From contig CP154954.1 of NCBI GenBank assembly GCA_039621445.1, forward strand, positions 12,332,716-12,396,715: DNA of 64,000 nucleotides, given 5' to 3'. Below are positions 40,023 through 52,815 of the stretch, piece after piece. Made by a program: the position numbers and the translations under genes. Under the pieces are notes generated by a model. That model made no database searches. It was not told the DNA's origin and saw only the letters and a list, made by a program, of their open reading frames with translations. Origin of the DNA: Euglena gracilis. Lineage: Eukaryota > Euglenida > Euglenophyceae > Euglenales. Within the stretch, counting starts at the first letter, position 1, and the number at the start of each line of letters is the position of its first letter.

Positions 40023-40886
40023 CCAGACGGTAGACTGGGGGGGGGGGTCGGCCGACGTGTTGGCCGACTACCCACTCTAATGTACTAACGGGCCAAGGTC
40101 GCCGACTTAAAAGCCCACCCCCCCAAATGTTTGGCCAAATCATCCCAAAACCAGCCAAAACCCACCCGAATGGCTCTAGAACCCCCCAACCGGGGGTGAA
40201 TATGCAAGGATTTGCGATAAAAATCTCCGGTTTTGACCGCTTTTTAGCAGAATCATACGCTTGCCCATGAGATTTTCCATACGGTGGCAAGGAAAACCCA
40301 ATCAAAATGGCTTAATGACCCAGTCAAAATAGCCGCGATTTCGTTATTTGAGGGGGGGGGGGTGCGGGGGGCCTAGTATTTTGCCCACATTAAGGGATTT
40401 TGCCTGCACAAAGGGATTTCGCTTTTTGAGGGGGGGGGCAGCAGATGGGGGGGGGGGCGGTTGGGGGGATGTGGTGGTGAGGGTGGTGGAGGAATTTTCT
40501 GCCCTCAAGGTACAGAACACTGTCAGTTGCAAAGGATTTTCATGCAATCTTTGTCTATCAATCTGTTTTACCCCTTTGGAGTCCCACAAACCCAAACCAC
40601 CCTCCCCACGGACCTTACATTTTCAGCTGTCGTTGATTGTATTGGTGCAGGATGCTCATTTGACCCCATCTGGACCATTTCAGTGTGAGGAATTTGTTCA
40701 CAGTGGGGAGGCTTAAAAGTCGGCGAACTTGGCCCGTTAGTACATCAGAGTGGGTAGTCGGCCGACTACCCACACCCCCCCCCCCTGTCTCGCCGACTAG
40801 CTACCGACAGGTCCAATCGGCCGACCAATTGGGTAGTCGGCTGACTAGTCGGCCGACTACCCACTGCCCCCCCCCCGTCTACGTCA
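40023..40886. mobile_element. long-TIR element, possibly MULE-like
   Basis: Inverted arms at about 40023-40110 and 40711-40886 share GGCTTAAAAGTCGGCGA, TTGGCCCGTTAGTACAT and AGAGTGGGTAGTCGGCC (as read at the right end), over 60 bp with few mismatches. The arms are rich in the palindrome GGTAGTCGGCCGACTACC. The direct repeats TCTGAAGGGGCC (40011-40022) and TCTGAAGGAGCC (40887-40898) flank it and fit a 9-12 bp target duplication, as made by Mutator-like elements. The interior (600 bp) has no transposase. Confidence 0.6.
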
Positions 40887-40898
40887 TCTGAAGGAGCC

Positions 40899-43800
40899 TG
40901 GCCATAAGCCAAATGGGGGGGGGGGTGAGGGTCGGAACGTGCTAAGCCAAATTAGGATTTCCTTAACCCAAACACCCCAAAAACAGGCTAACACCCAAAA
41001 AAAACAGGCACAAAAAGCATCATTTGTTTTTAATTGCACCAACAACTGGGCAAACAAATTTCTTTTTATCAACGTAGCGCCTGATTTTTGAAGCATAGAA
41101 AGACTCTTTGTGACCTTTCCAGAACATGGCAAACATGCAGAATGTAGTTGTTCCTTTGTCTTGCATCGGCTCATTATTAATGCTTACAATTGCTGCTACC
41201 TTCCCTGCCTTGCCAACTTTGGCAAAGGGGTTAAAGTCAAATGATGCTGTTCTTTGTTTTCAGGTGTGCTGTGAAACTCTTTTGTGTCCGACAATCAGAG
41301 GTTTTCTCTGGCCAAAGGGTGGCCTACCAGGATTTTTTTTTAAAAGTTTGGAGGGGGAGGGGGGAGGTGTTGGGGGGGAGCTCCGCTGGACCCCCAAGGC
41401 CAAGGGTTGGAGGGTGGGTTTTGGCCATTTTTTGGTCCTTTTTTTTGGGCTCGAAGAGCCGAAATTTTTTGACCTCAAAATTGACCCCCCAAAGTGGGTC
41501 CTCTGACCCCCCCCCAAGGCGTGGCTGGGCGGTAACATTTTTTTGCGCCTTCCAAGGCGAGAAAATGGGGGGAAAATTGGGCAAATATGATTCATGGGCT
41601 GCCTAGTTTTAATTATTGGCTTATGTATTTTTTTTGTATAAATTGCCGAATTTCGGGCTTTTGATAGTTTCAATTTTTGGAGGTTTGGCACCCCTCCCCG
41701 GGGTCAGACCCCTCGGCACGGCAAAATGATCACCCCCCCCCCCCTGTCGACCGACCCCTCTCGGCACGGCCGCACCACACCAATTTCCTTTCCATTGGGA
41801 AATTCTGGCACTCCGCCGAGGTGGATCCCCCCCTTGGGGGTTTGACCCCTCGGCGCGAATTATCACTGATTTTTTGTGAACTCATATTTGTTTTGGGAGT
41901 TAGGAGACAGAACGGGGTTTTGTTTGTTTTGCTTTAAATTCCCATAAAGGGGTCAACCTTCGGTCGCTTGGTACCTCACAAGTACACTGCCAGAACAGAA
42001 TGGAACATGTCTGTTGAATGGGAAGGTGGAAACAAACCATTCCCTGCTGAACCTGGTTTCAGGCTGAAATTTGGGTCAGCCATGGTTTGTTTGTTGTTGT
42101 TGTTATGTTTCATGAGAAATATCGGGGTTCACTCACAATTCCCGGTGTGGAAACGGGGGGCCGAAGGCGCCCCCTGTTTCTACGCTTGGGTAAACCCTGA
42201 TTTCGGCTTTTAACCGTTCCCCAAACTCACAGGCCAGGTTTAACGGGACCTGCATCCTACCGAATTTCGTTTTTTCAGTGTTCACAGGTGAATTTTGGGT
42301 GTTCATGGGTGTGCTGTGGCGCTCCCGTAAACGCCCAAATCCGGTCACCAGGCACTTCTGTGCACCCTGCGAACAGATTACGGGTGCACAGGGTGTCACC
42401 AGTGAGCAGAATCACATCTTTTGTTGCCTTTTTTCCCATGCAATCGGTTTTCTCCACAGTCCAATAAAGCGTTTTGCCAATGTGACGGAAGCTCAGATGC
42501 CCCATCCCCCCCAATGTAGATGATTTTGGCAATTTTACGTGGTGCTGGGTCCTTAGGAGCCAGCAGTAAACCTCCCAAATAGCCTGCGGGGCCCTTGCTC
42601 CTGGTAGTGGCTGAATAACTTGGTGGGGGGAGGAGCAAAAAAGATGGTTCCAATAACTTGGCACCCCCCATTTGAGGCAAAATTTTTTACGGCACTGAAA
42701 ACAAGGGCCCAAATAACCTGGCAGGGGGGAAGGGCCATAAATTGGTTCCAATAACCTGGCACCCGCCAGGTAATTTGGGGGGGGTTAGATGCCGTTTTGG
42801 GCTCCCTCCCCACCGGTGGTGAAAATGACCACCTAGGCCCCAAGAACAAGTAAACTGTTTTTTTTGAGTACATTGATGTTTGCAACCGGTATGGCATTGT
42901 TTGGACGATGTTTTGGTGGGGTGGGGCAGATGTTGCATTGGTGCATTTTTTTAAAAAAAGAAAGGCATATTTTGGGGTCAAAATTTTTTTTGAACCTGGA
43001 CAGAGTGGGGGAGATGGGAGTTGGTGGGGGGTGCACCACGGCTTGCGCCGCAGCACGGGGGGGGGAGGGCAGGCTCGGGCCTTCGACAAACAGCTGACCT
43101 CGTCTCTATTGGTGCACCACATTTAGAGGCGCAAGCCAATAATTCCCAATGCACTGGTTTAGTATGCAGACTTGCCTTTTTCGCCTCGTTTGTTGCTTTG
43201 GAGCCCCCAGGCACATCTTCAAGGATTTTGAGACTGTCTGTCTGCCCAAGGACTAAACACCCAAACACTACATACCGATAGGCCGAGGTAATGGCCGTGT
43301 TTACCACAATCGCCGCCTTTAGCCGGCTGGGGAGGCCAGTAGTTAACTAACACTCACAGTTTCCAGGATTTTTGGCATAATTTTTTGGCACTTTTGCAAA
43401 ATATTTTAGATTAATATTTGGAAGCTTGTTGAAAATAAAAAAGGTGTTTGTCAGAGATTTGGGCCTTCGCGGTCTGGCAGTTTTAGAACTTTTTTGCAAG
43501 TTTTTGGGACTTCCCAATTTTTTTTGTTCCCCTTTGGCAGTCTTTTTTTGGAATGCTTGTCCATCCAAACCGTGGCAGCTCGTTCAAAACGAAGCCAAAA
43601 AAGTTGCCTTTTAATTTTTTTTCACAAAAACTTTTTTCTCAAAACAAGAAAACTCAAGCTGTGCCGGGTTGAATGCCGCACATGCACCCAAATATTTTGG
43701 GTTCAAGGGGTGCGGAAAAACAGACAGATGTGGCGAAAAAACCGAGGGGCAAAGTGAACCAGGTCAAGGTATGAAAATGTACGGAAGTGGGGCAAATCTT

Positions 43801-43925
43801 TTTTGGAAGGCTGGCAAAAGTAGTGGGACCGGGGGACAAGACGTTCCTGGCCTGGGGGGCAGAAATTAGAAAGGTTAGCCACACCTTTTTTGCTGACCCA
43901 GTGCCTTTTGTTTATCCATTTTCAG
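40899..43925. other. gene-poor stretch, one weak exon and repeat fragments
   Basis: A plus-strand stretch at ~41975-42090 (HKYTARTEWNMSVEWEGG) is protein-like without clear splice sites. Direct repeats TTCCAATAACTTGGCACCC and TTCCAATAACCTGGCACCC lie at 42648 and 42745. A block at 43017-43260 (GGTGCACCACGGCTTGCGCC and TTGCTTTGGAGCCCCCAGGC) is related to 44215-44350. Confidence 0.35.
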
Positions 43926-46900
43926 CCCCTTCCTGGGAAGCTGTGGAAACTGTCCTCGAACCTCCGTTGTTGTCCTCGGCAAATATCACAGACATTGTTT
44001 CCCAATACGTTCAATTAAGTTTTCTCATTCATTGTTGGGGTGAAAGGCTTGGGGCCTCTCCGACCTCCCAACCCTACTTTGTCCCGTACCCAGGTTGTAG
44101 TGGGCCAAATGATTTGTGATGGTTTGGAAAGTGATAAATGTCAGGAAATCGCACTGATAGATTCCGGATCAATTTGAAGAGGTTTTGAAAATCTTTTTTT
44201 TTTTTAACCCTCGGCAGGGGGAGGCTGCACCATGGCGCGCGCCGCGGCGCGTGGGGCGGGGGGTGGGGGCCCTTCGTCAAGGTTCCCATGGTCTCCATTC
44301 ACTTGCTTGCTGCTTTGGATCTCCCAGGCACGTCTGCTCAGGGAATTCAAAAATGTTTACTTCCGCAATTTCTGCAACAATATTTAACATCTCTTCTGGT
44401 TTCCTATCAGTCACCGTACACAGGTTTTGCCCCAGCGTTGCTTTTGAATCAGTTAAAAGTCATAAGCTAATTTATTTGACCAATGACTGGAGGGCTTTCA
44501 CCCCCCATTTTGTCATCAATTTTTTTCCTTTCAAGTTAATGAAAACTGCAACCATGAATCCATGATGCTGTCAAAACACATCCCTGTTTGGAGAGAATAT
44601 GGCTTTTAACTCATAAAACAGCACTTCCATTTCCTTTTTAGCAAACCCATTTCCCGACATTTTGGAGGATTGACAGATCCCCCAAAATGTCCCCTTCAGA
44701 CCCCACCTTTGGCACAACAGGCCGTATTTTAGTCGGGTGCCGACCCCACCCCGGGGGGGGGGTGCCTGCCTGGGCAGGTACTCCAAGGCACTCCCGATCT
44801 GACCCCCCCCCTGGGGGGGGGTAGGGCACACGGGCAAAAGTGCCCTAGCACAGACCCGGCGCCGAAGGCACCGGGGAGCCAAAAATGGCCTATTTTCAAA
44901 GGAATTGGGCACAGGCCGAAATCCGACCCCCCGGGGGGGGGAGGTAGTGCCTGCCTGGGCAGGCACTCACAGGCACTCCGGGCCCCCCCCCCCCCCCCCG
45001 GGGTTGCCTCGGCGCAACATGCTGAACCAAGCCAATCTGATTTTCAATTGTATTTTTTCTCTCCATCATGGGACCCTACCCAGGTTTGATATAAGGAGGG
45101 TTTCATGGGGTGGGAGGACCACCCACGGCTTCCATGGGGCTCTGGACCTCATCATGGGGGGCACATAGGACCCCCCCAAAAGGCTAAATATTTCCCTCTG
45201 GCATTCCACGCCTGAATTTTTCGGTGATTTTGACATTTTTTTTGCCCAAAAGTGTCGGAAAGGTCAATTTTTGGAATAAATTTTTTCTTCCTGGTCCGAA
45301 GTGAAGCGCTGGCCCGAAAATGGTTCACTTTGGCCACGCCACTGTTTAGGCATCCCCACTTGGCCAGAGGGGATCCTGACCCCGACACCTGCCCTTGTAT
45401 CAACTCATGGAGGTTGGACCCCCCCCGCCGCGATGCCGTGGGTTCTTATCAGACGTTCTGAACCTCCATTGCACTGGCTCCGCATATGGGTTGAGCCGTA
45501 TTGAACCGATTGTCCGGAAACGGTGTTGAAGGTTTGAAAGGCAAGACAATTAATGGAAAATTGGTTTTGGTCTGAAAAATTGTGAAAAGAGGGTTTTTTC
45601 ATCTTTTGCGACTACCTTCCCTCCGCCGCCTGGGTGGGTCAGCTACTCTCTTCGCAACCACACAGAAGTTTTTGGTAGTTCTCCAGAGAGGGAAGAGTTC
45701 TCCAGAGGGTGGGGAGGGCGAACACAAACCACAACTCCTCTCCACAATCGCAGCATTGGGGAGACAAGGACAGCCTCATCACTCACAAAAGAAGGGAGAT
45801 ACCTTTAAGTCGGTGTTTCAAACCAAAGTTTTAATGCTGCGTATCAAGAGATTTTGTTCAATTTTCGTTTTTGTCGTGCACAGGTTGAGCAATCAGCAGA
45901 TTTGTATGGGTTTGAATGCCAAATTCAAGGAAGCTGAGGGTAAACTTCATCTTAAATTCTCATGATCCAGTGCAAATTCTCTCGCAACCTTCTCTTGCAA
46001 TTTCAAATTCTCTCGCAACCGTACAGCTGACCAGACGGTTGGCACCATCGTTGGGATTATGCCGTTATCCTATTTCACACGTTTCCTTGCAGGGACTATT
46101 TCTCCAACGATTCACCAGCTGGACTACACCAAAGCTGAAGTTGCCAGGCTGTGAAATTTTTGAAGAGAACCAGCAGATTTTCCTCCAGGCATGGGTGACT
46201 GAGTGGTTTGTAAATTGAAGCTTTGAATGCCCCATTTCATATGGTCGACCTTTTTCTGGCCAACGTGGGTTTGAAGTTCGGAAAGCAAGTCATTTTCCCC
46301 TCTTTGATGGGCATTTCTACATTTGCTTTTTCAAGATTTTTTTTCAACATTTCTTTGAAGCAGCACCAAAACCACTGGGGAACAAATGCTCATTTTTTGT
46401 CCAATAATTCATTTTTATTCGAAATATGTGTGGGAGATGAAGAGTTGATTTCAGAGCCTGCTCAACGAGCATCAGGCAACGTCGGTCCATCTGCAATCCT
46501 TTCGACTCTATTCACCTGGCTGCATTGGTGAATTTAGGTGAAATGGTGTGACTGCTAATTCAGGACAGGGTTGACGTTTTCTTTCGTTTTTTTTGTTTCG
46601 GAAAAAAAACAGCAAAAACAACATGTTTTTTTGAAAAAGCAAAAATTGACCCTTTTCCTTGCAAATGGCCATTTTTTTTTGAGGGAAAAGTTCTTCAGTC
46701 ATTTTTTTTGTCCTTTCGGCATCCTTGGCACCGCCCCCAATGGTAAGACTTCCCATGGGGTTTGAATTTGTTGAACACCCTCCCCAAAAAAACACCGTCT
46801 TCGTTCCTTCCAGGCATGTGAGAGAATGAAGCTGCAGAGATTAAAAAAATGAACTTTTTTTCTAAAAATTTTTTCAAAAAAATTTCCCCCAAACCCTCCA

Positions 46901-49900
46901 TAAGGTTTTTTTTGTTTTTTAAAAAACCATATTTTTAAAAAAAAACATTTTTTTTGTTTCAAAAAAGCTGTCAACCTTGATTCAGGAACGGTTTGCAACC
47001 ACTCTCCAAAGAAAAACATTTAGTCGAACTGAAGTCACATAAATTGGATTGTGCACGAGTTCTGTATGCACCAGACACCCAAAAGGTCTTTTTTTTTGCA
47101 CAAGTACACACCTTTTTTTGTCTTTATTGCTTTTTTTGTCACCAAATCAAATCAATTTTTTGTTTGTGCTCGAGTGTGATGTTCATAAAACTTTCATTGC
47201 GCCAGGGCCTGTTAATGCTTTATCAGCACCTTGGGGGTATACTTATTCATCTCCCACAAGCAAAAGTATCCCGATCCCCCCGCTGTAAGGCACATATTTT
47301 TTTAAACCAGATTTTCCACTTTTTTTTTCTTCAAAGCGTTGAGTTACATGGCAAGAGCAAAGAAAATGAGCAGGCACAACGACCTCCGTAGCCTTTTCTG
47401 CTTAATTTATCTCATAATTTCTTGTTTCCCATGTGCTTTCCCTCGTGCTGTCAGAATGGCTACTCTCCGTTGCCTCAATCACAGACCATTGTGATGGCGG
47501 TCAGTGCGTACTTATCGCGGGATGGTCGGCGGGGCATTCCTGTGGCTTGCCGGGCAGAGTTTCCCAAGAAGGCTCGCGGCATTATTACTGCGACCATAAG
47601 CGACCTAAAGGTGTGCCAGTTATTTGTGACAGTATTGAGATTTAGATTGAGATTAGTATTGAGGTTTCTGGAACAATGATTATCATTATCTGGCTGTGGC
47701 CTTTTTTTTTTTTGACGAGGCTCCAATGGTGTCAAGAGAAAAGAAGTGGTGCAATGGAAAAATTATCCAGAAAGCAGTTTTCACTCCCTCCCCCATTGGG
47801 TGTGTGGTTTTTTGGGTTTTTGGGTTTTTGGGGTTTTCAGATTTTGTGATTACCATGTCTCTCTTACTGTTACCACGTTACCATCCTCAAAAACACAAAA
47901 TCAACCATTTTTTGCTTCTCATGTTCCAGATTTACACCTGCACAACATTCGTTTTGGTATTGGATTGGGGTTTGGTTGAAAGGAGAGTTTCTGAAACACG
48001 TCAAATATTTGCCTGCTGGTTTTGTACCAAGTGGTGTGCATACAAGTTCCTGAACACTGTATTGTTCACTGTTCCCATTCCCCCCTATGCGATCAGCAAG
48101 GGGTGAATTGGTTTTATTTTTCCCCAATTATTATTGGGGGCATTGCAATTCACCCTTTGCTGTTCGGGGGGATGAGAATTGGGAGTTGGAAATTGGGATT
48201 GGGGAGATGAGAGAATGGGTATTGCGAGGCCCTCCAACGCTTTTGCCCCTCAGGCCGACGTTGGGGGTGTTCATCTTAAACAGAGCCCCTGGCTATGACT
48301 TCTCCCTTTGACGCAAGCAAGTTCTTTTGGGAGAAAAAGCGGTGGTGTTATCTGGCACCCTTTCCTTTTTTTTCTAGCACCACTGCCCCATGCACCATTT
48401 GGTCCAGGTCTGTGGATTGAATCAATCCACAGGGAACAGGCGTTGAACGGCGCGATGTAACATCGGTTAATCTTCCTGCAGTGATTTGTTTCTACTACCG
48501 CCGGGAACAAATTGAATACAAAACCACAAGAACCTCGGAGGTGTATTTTTTGCATGCACCAACAGAGGCGACAACAGGGACCAGGCTTGTGTTTAGTCGG
48601 GTGCCCATGCCCCCCCCCCCCGGTCGGGAAGCACAAGCATGACAGGAACCCCCCCCCACCAGGTGCCATGCGACGTGACGGAGTTTGAACCCATGGCCGA
48701 GCTGAAGGATGCCGCAGGGGACTTGGTGTGCAAGGTGTGGGTGACGGTGAAAGTCGCCCAGGTGCCCCCCAAGGCAAATCTGTGAGCTGGAAACCACCGC
48801 CTTCTTACCCTCTGACCTTTTTTCCAACTCCATTCTGGAAAGCCTCGGGGTTGGGAACCACTCGCACGGCCAGTTGAACTCTTGTGACACAGTTTGCCAG
48901 TGGACTTTTGTCATCACTGCCTCCCTGGATTTGGGGCAAATTGCACCCCTGACACAATGAGTTCCTGGAATGCGTAACCCCCCCCCCAAAATAGTATTGC
49001 ACTCCTTACTTGCTTTGCTCAGAACGGTACTTTTTGTTGCGTTCGCACTGCTGTGCTCTCAAAAATTTCACTTTGTTTGCGAGTTGTGAAGATGCCATGT
49101 GTACATGACCAAAGATCATGCAAAGGGTATGCATGTATATTTATTTTTAAAAAATCAAGTGCCGTTTCTGCATGAGTTCGCAGATCTTGACCTTTTATCT
49201 ACCATTCATTCTTATTGACCAGCTTGTGCTGCACGGATCGGAATCACTCGTCCACGCTCAGAAATGTGTCTTACATAGTGTTATACTGTTAGATTCAGAT
49301 GGGCAGCTTGCACCCGGCATACCAGTCTGTTGGCGGTGGGTAGGCCTGTGGTATTGCAACGTCATGGCCACCCCAAATGGGCTGACAAAAATACCAAGAA
49401 GAATGCAATGGGTGGTGAGAGTCCCCGCCTAATTGTTGTTTATGTTGGTTTCGCGTTTTAATTTCCTTATTTAGTCATCCACAGGTTTCTTAAATGCGAT
49501 GTCAGCAGCAGTCAGCGGAAGTCAAGTCATATCAATGTCGGCGTGAGGGGAGTTTGCAAAATGGGACCACTTCTGCTTTTCCGAAAGATGCATGTTGTTC
49601 CAGAGGGTGCCAAGTCAATTGGACGGATCTTCTCTCATCTGGTGCATTTGCTCAACAAATTCACACTCTTGCTTGTGACTGCTTCAGAGATGGGATCACT
49701 CAAACCAGAGAAAGGGTCATATTTTCCCAGATATTGATTTTTTTATCCCTATGACAGTAATTTAGGACTAAACTTTATCCCCTTTCAAATCCAGTCCCAA
49801 GGCTGATGCCAAATCCTAAGGCCCTCGAGAAAGGAATGTGAGAGAGGGGGGGGGATCCCGAGCCATGCAACTTCTTCACCCTGGTTTTCACCGTCCTGCA

Positions 49901-51150
49901 GGGGCAGGCGCAACAGACTGGTTTGTTTGCCTGTGATCTGTTTCCCCCGGATCTGTGTCATTTCAGTGGCATTTTGATTGGGTTTCAGGGAGAGGCTCTT
50001 GTTAGCCTCTGGTTGGCTTCGTCTTGCTATTGAGAAATCGGCCTTCAAACACAAACAACGTGACCAGATTGGTGCCTTCGGCGAGTAGCAGGTACACATA
50101 CAAAGAGATGGGTTGGAAAAATCTTATTTCCAAAGAGGGCAGAAAAGTCTCCCAGAACAACCGAAAAATTCTGAAAGCAAGAAATACCAAACAAGGATCC
50201 TGATTTTTTTTTCAACTCAGAAGACCGGGGGGGGTCTGGCGTCGGATCCCTCTACACCTATCCATCTATCCATGTCTGGGCCAGAGTCCCAGGTATGGAT
50301 TTAGGAGGGAAGCAGAGGAAATTTTTTGGGAAATGCCCTTGCACGGCCTTAAAAGCCACAATTCTCCCTCCCCCCAGGGGTCTTAAAAAGAAGCCTGTCC
50401 TCAATCGAACCAAATTGCATATGCTGTTTGAAGAGTGCATCTCTGCCATTCTCTCCAGAAGGATGGCTTCTGTCTGACTGTGCCCTGCCATGGTGTTCCG
50501 TCTGGCACATGGCCCGTCCTCGCCATCGTGGGATGCCCTCTATGCCTCCCACCAGGGGCTGAGGCTTCTTTGTATGAACAATCCCCTCCTTCGGTCAATT
50601 GCCCCAGGCTGTGGGGGCAATCGAATGCATGCTCTTTGGTGACGTTTCTTGTGTATTGCCTACTGTTGTGCAAACTATATGCATTGCACAGAGTTATGAA
50701 TGTGATGAGTCTCTGCACTCTGGAAAAAAGCTCTGGAGGCTTTCTTCCCGCCACACCCCAGTAAGCTTTTTTTGCGTACCTGAACACACACTGAGAGCAT
50801 GGTGCCATGCACTTTTCATCCATCCATCCATCCATCCATCCATCCATCCATCCATCCATCCATCCATCCATCCATCCATCGATCCATCCATCCATCCATC
50901 CATCCATCCATACACTCATCCATCTCTCTATGCGTATGTTGTAAAATATGCTCTCTCTCATTCCGCTCAAAGCGGAAAATAAAAATTGAAAATAAAAGTA
51001 AAAAAAGATAAAATTAAAATGTAAAATATGCTCTCTCTCTCTCTCTGTCTCTCAATAACGACCTCCCAACCCATTCTGTCTCCTGAGCTGGAACACATTA
51101 TTGAAATTGAGGTCTGCTCCCTCAACCCGTCCGTCAACTCACCCTCTTCG
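43926..51150 (+). CDS. eleven-exon host gene segment, Cys-containing, Ig-like motifs
   Basis: Exons inferred: 43926-44093, 44328-44458, 45666-45812, 46093-46209, 47455-47610, 47720-47799, 47930-48023, 48663-48761, 49184-49414, 50608-50760 and 51088-51150. Each starts after AG and stops before GT; the phases agree at every junction (eight of the eleven are phase 0 at both ends). Two exons share a motif: [19 protein letters not shown] (47.5 kb) and [19 protein letters not shown] (49.3 kb). That D-G-x(2-4)-G-(I/V)-P-V pattern is typical of Ig-like beta-sandwich repeats of surface proteins. Both ends of the gene are missing, no signal peptide is visible, and another exon may lie at ~49506-49720. 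I chose exons partly for open frame, so the chain needs transcript proof. Confidence 0.5.
44722..45000. repeat. TTTAGTCGGGTGCC hairpin family, second cluster
   Basis: TTTTAGTCGGGTGCCGACC, GTGCCTGCCTGGGCAGGTAC, ACTCCAAGGCACTCCCGATC and GGTAGGGCACACGG occur in the same order as at 19880-20290. A GGCGCC-GAAG-GCACC hairpin follows. It lies in an intron of the multi-exon gene. Confidence 0.7.
48590..48660. repeat. TTTAGTCGGGTGCC hairpin family, fragment
   Basis: TTTAGTCGGGTGCCCATGCC followed by CGGTCGGGAAGCACAAGC. It ends where the exon at 48663 begins, so its poly-C forms the tract before that exon's acceptor AG. Confidence 0.6.
50816..50915 (+). repeat. (CATC)n microsatellite
   Basis: About 24 CATC units with one CATCGATC interruption, followed by CACTCATCCATCTCTC. 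Intronic in the model of the multi-exon gene. Confidence 0.95.
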
Positions 51151-51326
51151 GTGATTTTGGCCGCAAGGCTGGCCACGAGGTGGAAGTTGTCAAGACTTTT
51201 GCTGATTTCGCAGCCGTTCACCGCTTGCGAACCTCCTTGACCAGAGACCCACGTCGTTTCTTTTTTGCTTGGTTTCCCCCTTCTATTGAAAGAGGTTTTT
51301 TCAAAACACACAAATGCTTGTTCTGA
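51151..51326 (+). CDS. possible terminal coding stretch after the eleven-exon gene
   Basis: After the GTGATT donor at 51151 another plus frame stays open to TGA at 51324-51326 (KAGHEVEVVKTFADFAAVHR, RDPRRFFFAWFPPSIERGFF). The complementary strand is also open and protein-like over 51392-50967. The strand cannot be decided from sequence alone. Confidence 0.25.
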
Positions 51327-51839
51327 TTTTGGTTCTCCAAAGAAGGCTCTCCAAAGGTTCTGCAATTGGGGCATTCCCCCGTTTCCAGTCATTATTTTTG
51401 TTTTCCTTTTTTGACCTGCTTGATGAACTCTTTACCATTTTTTTTTAATTAGGATTGGAACCAGGCCTTTGCTTAAGGGTGGTGGGGGGCTGCACTGCAA
51501 CTAGTCCTAATTTGGCTTGTGGAAAGCGAGGTTTTTTTGAATCATATTTGATGTTAACCCCCCATACACCCCATACCTGCTGTATCGTTATATGAAATCT
51601 TAACCAGGTTTTGAATAGTGCTGAGCTCTTAATGGGACATGCATGTGATGGAAGGCCGAAAGGACTAGCATTGGAAATTTCACGTAATACATAGTTTGCA
51701 AATTATACTCTTGCAATTTTACGGTGATTTCCAGTGCTTTTACGGTGTCATGAAATGTTAACCAGGTTTTGAATAGTGCTGAGCTCTTAATAAGCGCGCA
51801 CGCACCCCTTCATTGACCCCTCCATACATACCGGCCCAC
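51327..51839. other. intergenic DNA with a short direct repeat
   Basis: GAAATGTTAACCAGGTTTTGAATAG-type sequence occurs at ~51596 and ~51755 (common word AACCAGGTTTTGAATAGTGC, then TGAGCTCTTAAT). An inverse relative (ACTCAGCACTATTCAAAACC) is at 39037. No gene. Confidence 0.45.
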
Positions 51840-52815
51840 TCCGTGGAGCTCTTTTGCCTGAAATCCATAGGTTTTGTGCCAGAAACAGGGCGCTGGCAGG
51901 TCGAAAAACGCTCGTTTTCGGCTCGAAAACAGTTTTTCCGGGTCCGGGAGGCCCAAAAACATTGTTTTGGTCAAAAAAATTTTTTTCGATTTTTTTCGAC
52001 TTTTTCGACCCGGTTTTGACCCAAAGTCAATGGGTCGGCGGCCCAAAACGGGGCGCTGGCGGGTCGAAAAACGCTCGTTTTCGGCTCAAAAACAGTTTTT
52101 CCGGGTCCGGGAGGCCAAAAAACATCGTTTTGGGCAAAAATTTTTTTTCGATTTTTTTCGACTTTTTTGACCCGGTTTTGACCCAAAGTCAATGGGTCGG
52201 CGGCCCAAAACGGGGCGCTGGCGGGTCGAAAAACGCTCGTTTTCGGCTCAAAAACAGTTTTTCTGGGTCCGGGAGGCCAAAAAACATCGTTTCGGGCAAA
52301 AATTTTTTTTCGATTTTTTTCGACTTTTTTGACCCGGTTTTGACCCAAAGTCAATGGGTCGGCGGTCCAAAACGGGGCGCTGGCGGGTCGAAAAACGCTC
52401 GTTTTCGGCTCAAAAACAGTTTTTCTGGGTCCGGGAGGCCAAAAAACATCGTTTCGGGCAAAAAAAATTTTCGGTTTTTTTCGACTTTTTCGACCCGGTT
52501 TTGACCCAAAGTCAATGGGTCGGCGGCCCAAAATGGGGCGCTGGCGGGTCGAAAAACGCTCGTTTTCGGCTCAAAAACAGTTTTTCCGGGTCCGGGAGGC
52601 CAAAAAACATCGTTTCGAGCAAAAAATTTTTTTTCGATTTTTTTCGACTTTTTCGACCCGGTTTTGACCCAAAATCAATGGGTCGGCGGTCCAAAACGGG
52701 GCGCCGGCGGGTCGAAAGACGCTCGTTTTCGGCTCAAAAACAGTTTTTCTGGGTCCGGGAGGCCAAAAAACATCGTTTCGGGCAAAAAATTTTTTTTTCG
52801 ATTTTTTCGACTTTT
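51840..52815 (+). repeat. 162-bp satellite, six tandem copies
   Basis: Units start with TCGAAAAACGCTCGTTTTCG at 51901, 52064, 52226, 52388 and 52549, and with TCGAAAGACGCTCG at 52712: period 161-163 bp. Each contains CCGGGTCCGGGAGGCC and GACCCAAAGTCAATGGGTCG. Long open frames through it follow from a period near a multiple of three and are not genes. Diverged relatives lie at 53640-53840, and inverted at 37.6-38.9 kb. Confidence 0.9.

Noticed and set aside
47735-47790. Chromodomain-like peptide ([12 protein letters not shown]) in one frame
   Set aside because: The similarity covers only about a dozen residues and lacks the flanking hydrophobic strands and the WEP box. The exon frame used in the gene model gives a better fit to splice sites and phase.
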